A DNA stretch of 6,518 nucleotides from an uncultured Shinella sp. (GTDB lineage: Bacteria > Pseudomonadota > Alphaproteobacteria > Rhizobiales > Rhizobiaceae): positions 1 to 6,518 of the forward strand of contig CAMLOC010000218.1 in NCBI GenBank assembly GCA_946481465.1, in the 5' to 3' direction. Shown here one piece after another: positions 6,076 to 6,518 of the stretch. A program made the position numbers and the translations under genes. The notes below the pieces were generated by a model. The model worked only from the letters and a program-made list of their open reading frames with translations, had not been told where the DNA came from and ran no database searches. Each line of letters opens with the position of its first letter. The stretch's first letter is position 1.

Positions 6076-6096
6076 GGACGGCCTCTCTGGCCGTCC
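6076..6096 (-). promoter_or_regulatory. Hairpin in the probable trkH leader
   Basis: GGACGGCC (6076-6083) pairs perfectly with GGCCGTCC (6089-6096) around a five-base loop, which reads AGAGA on the minus strand. It lies 25 bases upstream of the trkH ATG at 6051, within the 196-base divergent region shared with ilvA. It lacks a long T run, so it is unlikely to be a terminator. It may be an RNA leader structure or a protein-binding palindrome. Function is not known. Confidence 0.4.
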
Positions 6097-6247
6097 GTCG
6101 CGGTGCGGACCGGTTCCGCTTCGGGGCGGATGCGGCCGCGCGGCATCGGAAAGGTTTGAAGAATGACCGGCCCTTTCTGCCTCTGTCCTTGCTTCACAGC
6201 GGGATACGCAGTTTCCTGAACCCAATCCATCGAACACGGACCCGAGC

Positions 6248-6518
6248 ATGACATCCGACGTCGACACGGCCCTGGAGGCCCTGCGCGGCCTCTTCCCCGA
6301 AACGCCGCTCCAGCTGAACGAACACCTTTCCGCCCGCTACGGCGCGGAGATTTACCTCAAGCGCGAAGACCTTTCGCCGGTGCGCTCCTACAAGATCCGC
6401 GGCGCGTTCAACTTCTTCCGCAAGGTTCTCGCCAGGCCCGACGGCGCACGCAGCTTCGTCTGCGCCTCGGCCGGCAACCACGCGCAGGGATTTGCCTTCG
6501 TCTGCCGCCATTTCGGCG
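6248..6518 (+). CDS. ilvA: Threonine dehydratase (threonine ammonia-lyase), 5' part, cut by the right edge
   Basis: The enzyme is a cytoplasmic PLP-dependent lyase that converts L-threonine to 2-oxobutanoate and ammonia, the first step of isoleucine synthesis. The 90 visible residues begin MTSDVDTALEALRGLFPETP. They contain IYLKREDLSPVRSYKIRGAFN, where K49 should form the Schiff base with PLP, and SAGNHAQG (74-81), the phosphate-binding loop typical of fold-type II enzymes. The LKREDL-x-x-VRSYKIRGA form fits the shorter biosynthetic branch (TIGR02079-like, usually about 400 residues with one regulatory domain), though the C-terminus is outside the window. The ATG at 6248 has no strong ribosome binding site, but the N-terminal length matches the family. 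It is transcribed divergently from trkH. No leader peptide or attenuator was found. Catabolic threonine or serine dehydratases are alternatives but share less of this motif form. Confidence 0.93.
   Translation, partial: MTSDVDTALEALRGLFPETPLQLNEHLSARYGAEIYLKREDLSPVRSYKIRGAFNFFRKVLARPDGARSFVCASAGNHAQGFAFVCRHFG

Noticed and set aside
5002..6159. A 385-codon plus-strand open frame antisense to trkH
   Set aside because: Its composition is an Arg/Glu/Asp/Gly shadow of TrkH codons on the other strand.
6052..6267. Upstream extension of TrkH to 577 residues
   Set aside because: The added residues are Arg/Pro/Ser-rich and would overlap the divergent ilvA coding start.

Overview
This window looks like chromosomal DNA from an alphaproteobacterium, most likely a member of the Rhizobiaceae (Rhizobium, Shinella, Ensifer or Agrobacterium relatives). 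The reasons are high GC content with strong G/C at third codon positions, a DUF47 (PhoU-like) gene coupled to a low-affinity phosphate transporter gene as in the orfA-pit operon of Sinorhizobium meliloti, and a TrkH of rhizobial type. The genus is an inference and cannot be fixed from the sequence alone.

Left part (1-2100). A few codons of a gene may run off the left edge, followed by two GC-rich hairpins. A minus-strand gene of unknown function (122-718, 198 aa) comes next, then a complete tRNA-Leu with anticodon UAA (885-969, CCA encoded). After an untranslated stretch of about 250 bases lies a plus-strand gene (1221-2039, 272 aa) for a cysteine-free, Thr/Ser/Lys-rich, probably beta-rich protein. 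Its tail is rich in Asp and His and resembles the carboxyl ends of type I secreted proteins. A strong bidirectional terminator (2062-2095) separates it from the convergent phosphate operon.

Middle part (2110-3813, minus strand). A DUF47/PhoU-like gene and pit share one base at their stop/start junction and form a translationally coupled operon for low-affinity phosphate uptake. Just upstream of the DUF47 gene are two close matches to the 7-base PhoB half-site, exactly 11 bases apart, with a third degenerate copy at the same spacing. This is a good candidate Pho box. In S. meliloti PhoB represses orfA-pit when phosphate is scarce, and the box position here, close to the start codon, fits repression.

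Right part (3886-6518). A minus-strand pair encodes the potassium channel subunit TrkH and, 69 bases downstream, a small exported protein of unknown function. Divergent from trkH, the 5' end of a threonine dehydratase gene (ilvA) runs off the right edge. The TrkH start codon is uncertain: an ATG gives 505 aa and a TTG gives 484 aa, the usual family length. A perfect 8-bp hairpin lies just upstream of the ATG.

No mobile element, CRISPR array or complete unknown multi-gene system can be supported. The least explained parts are the two orphan genes flanking tRNA-Leu and the exported protein after trkH.
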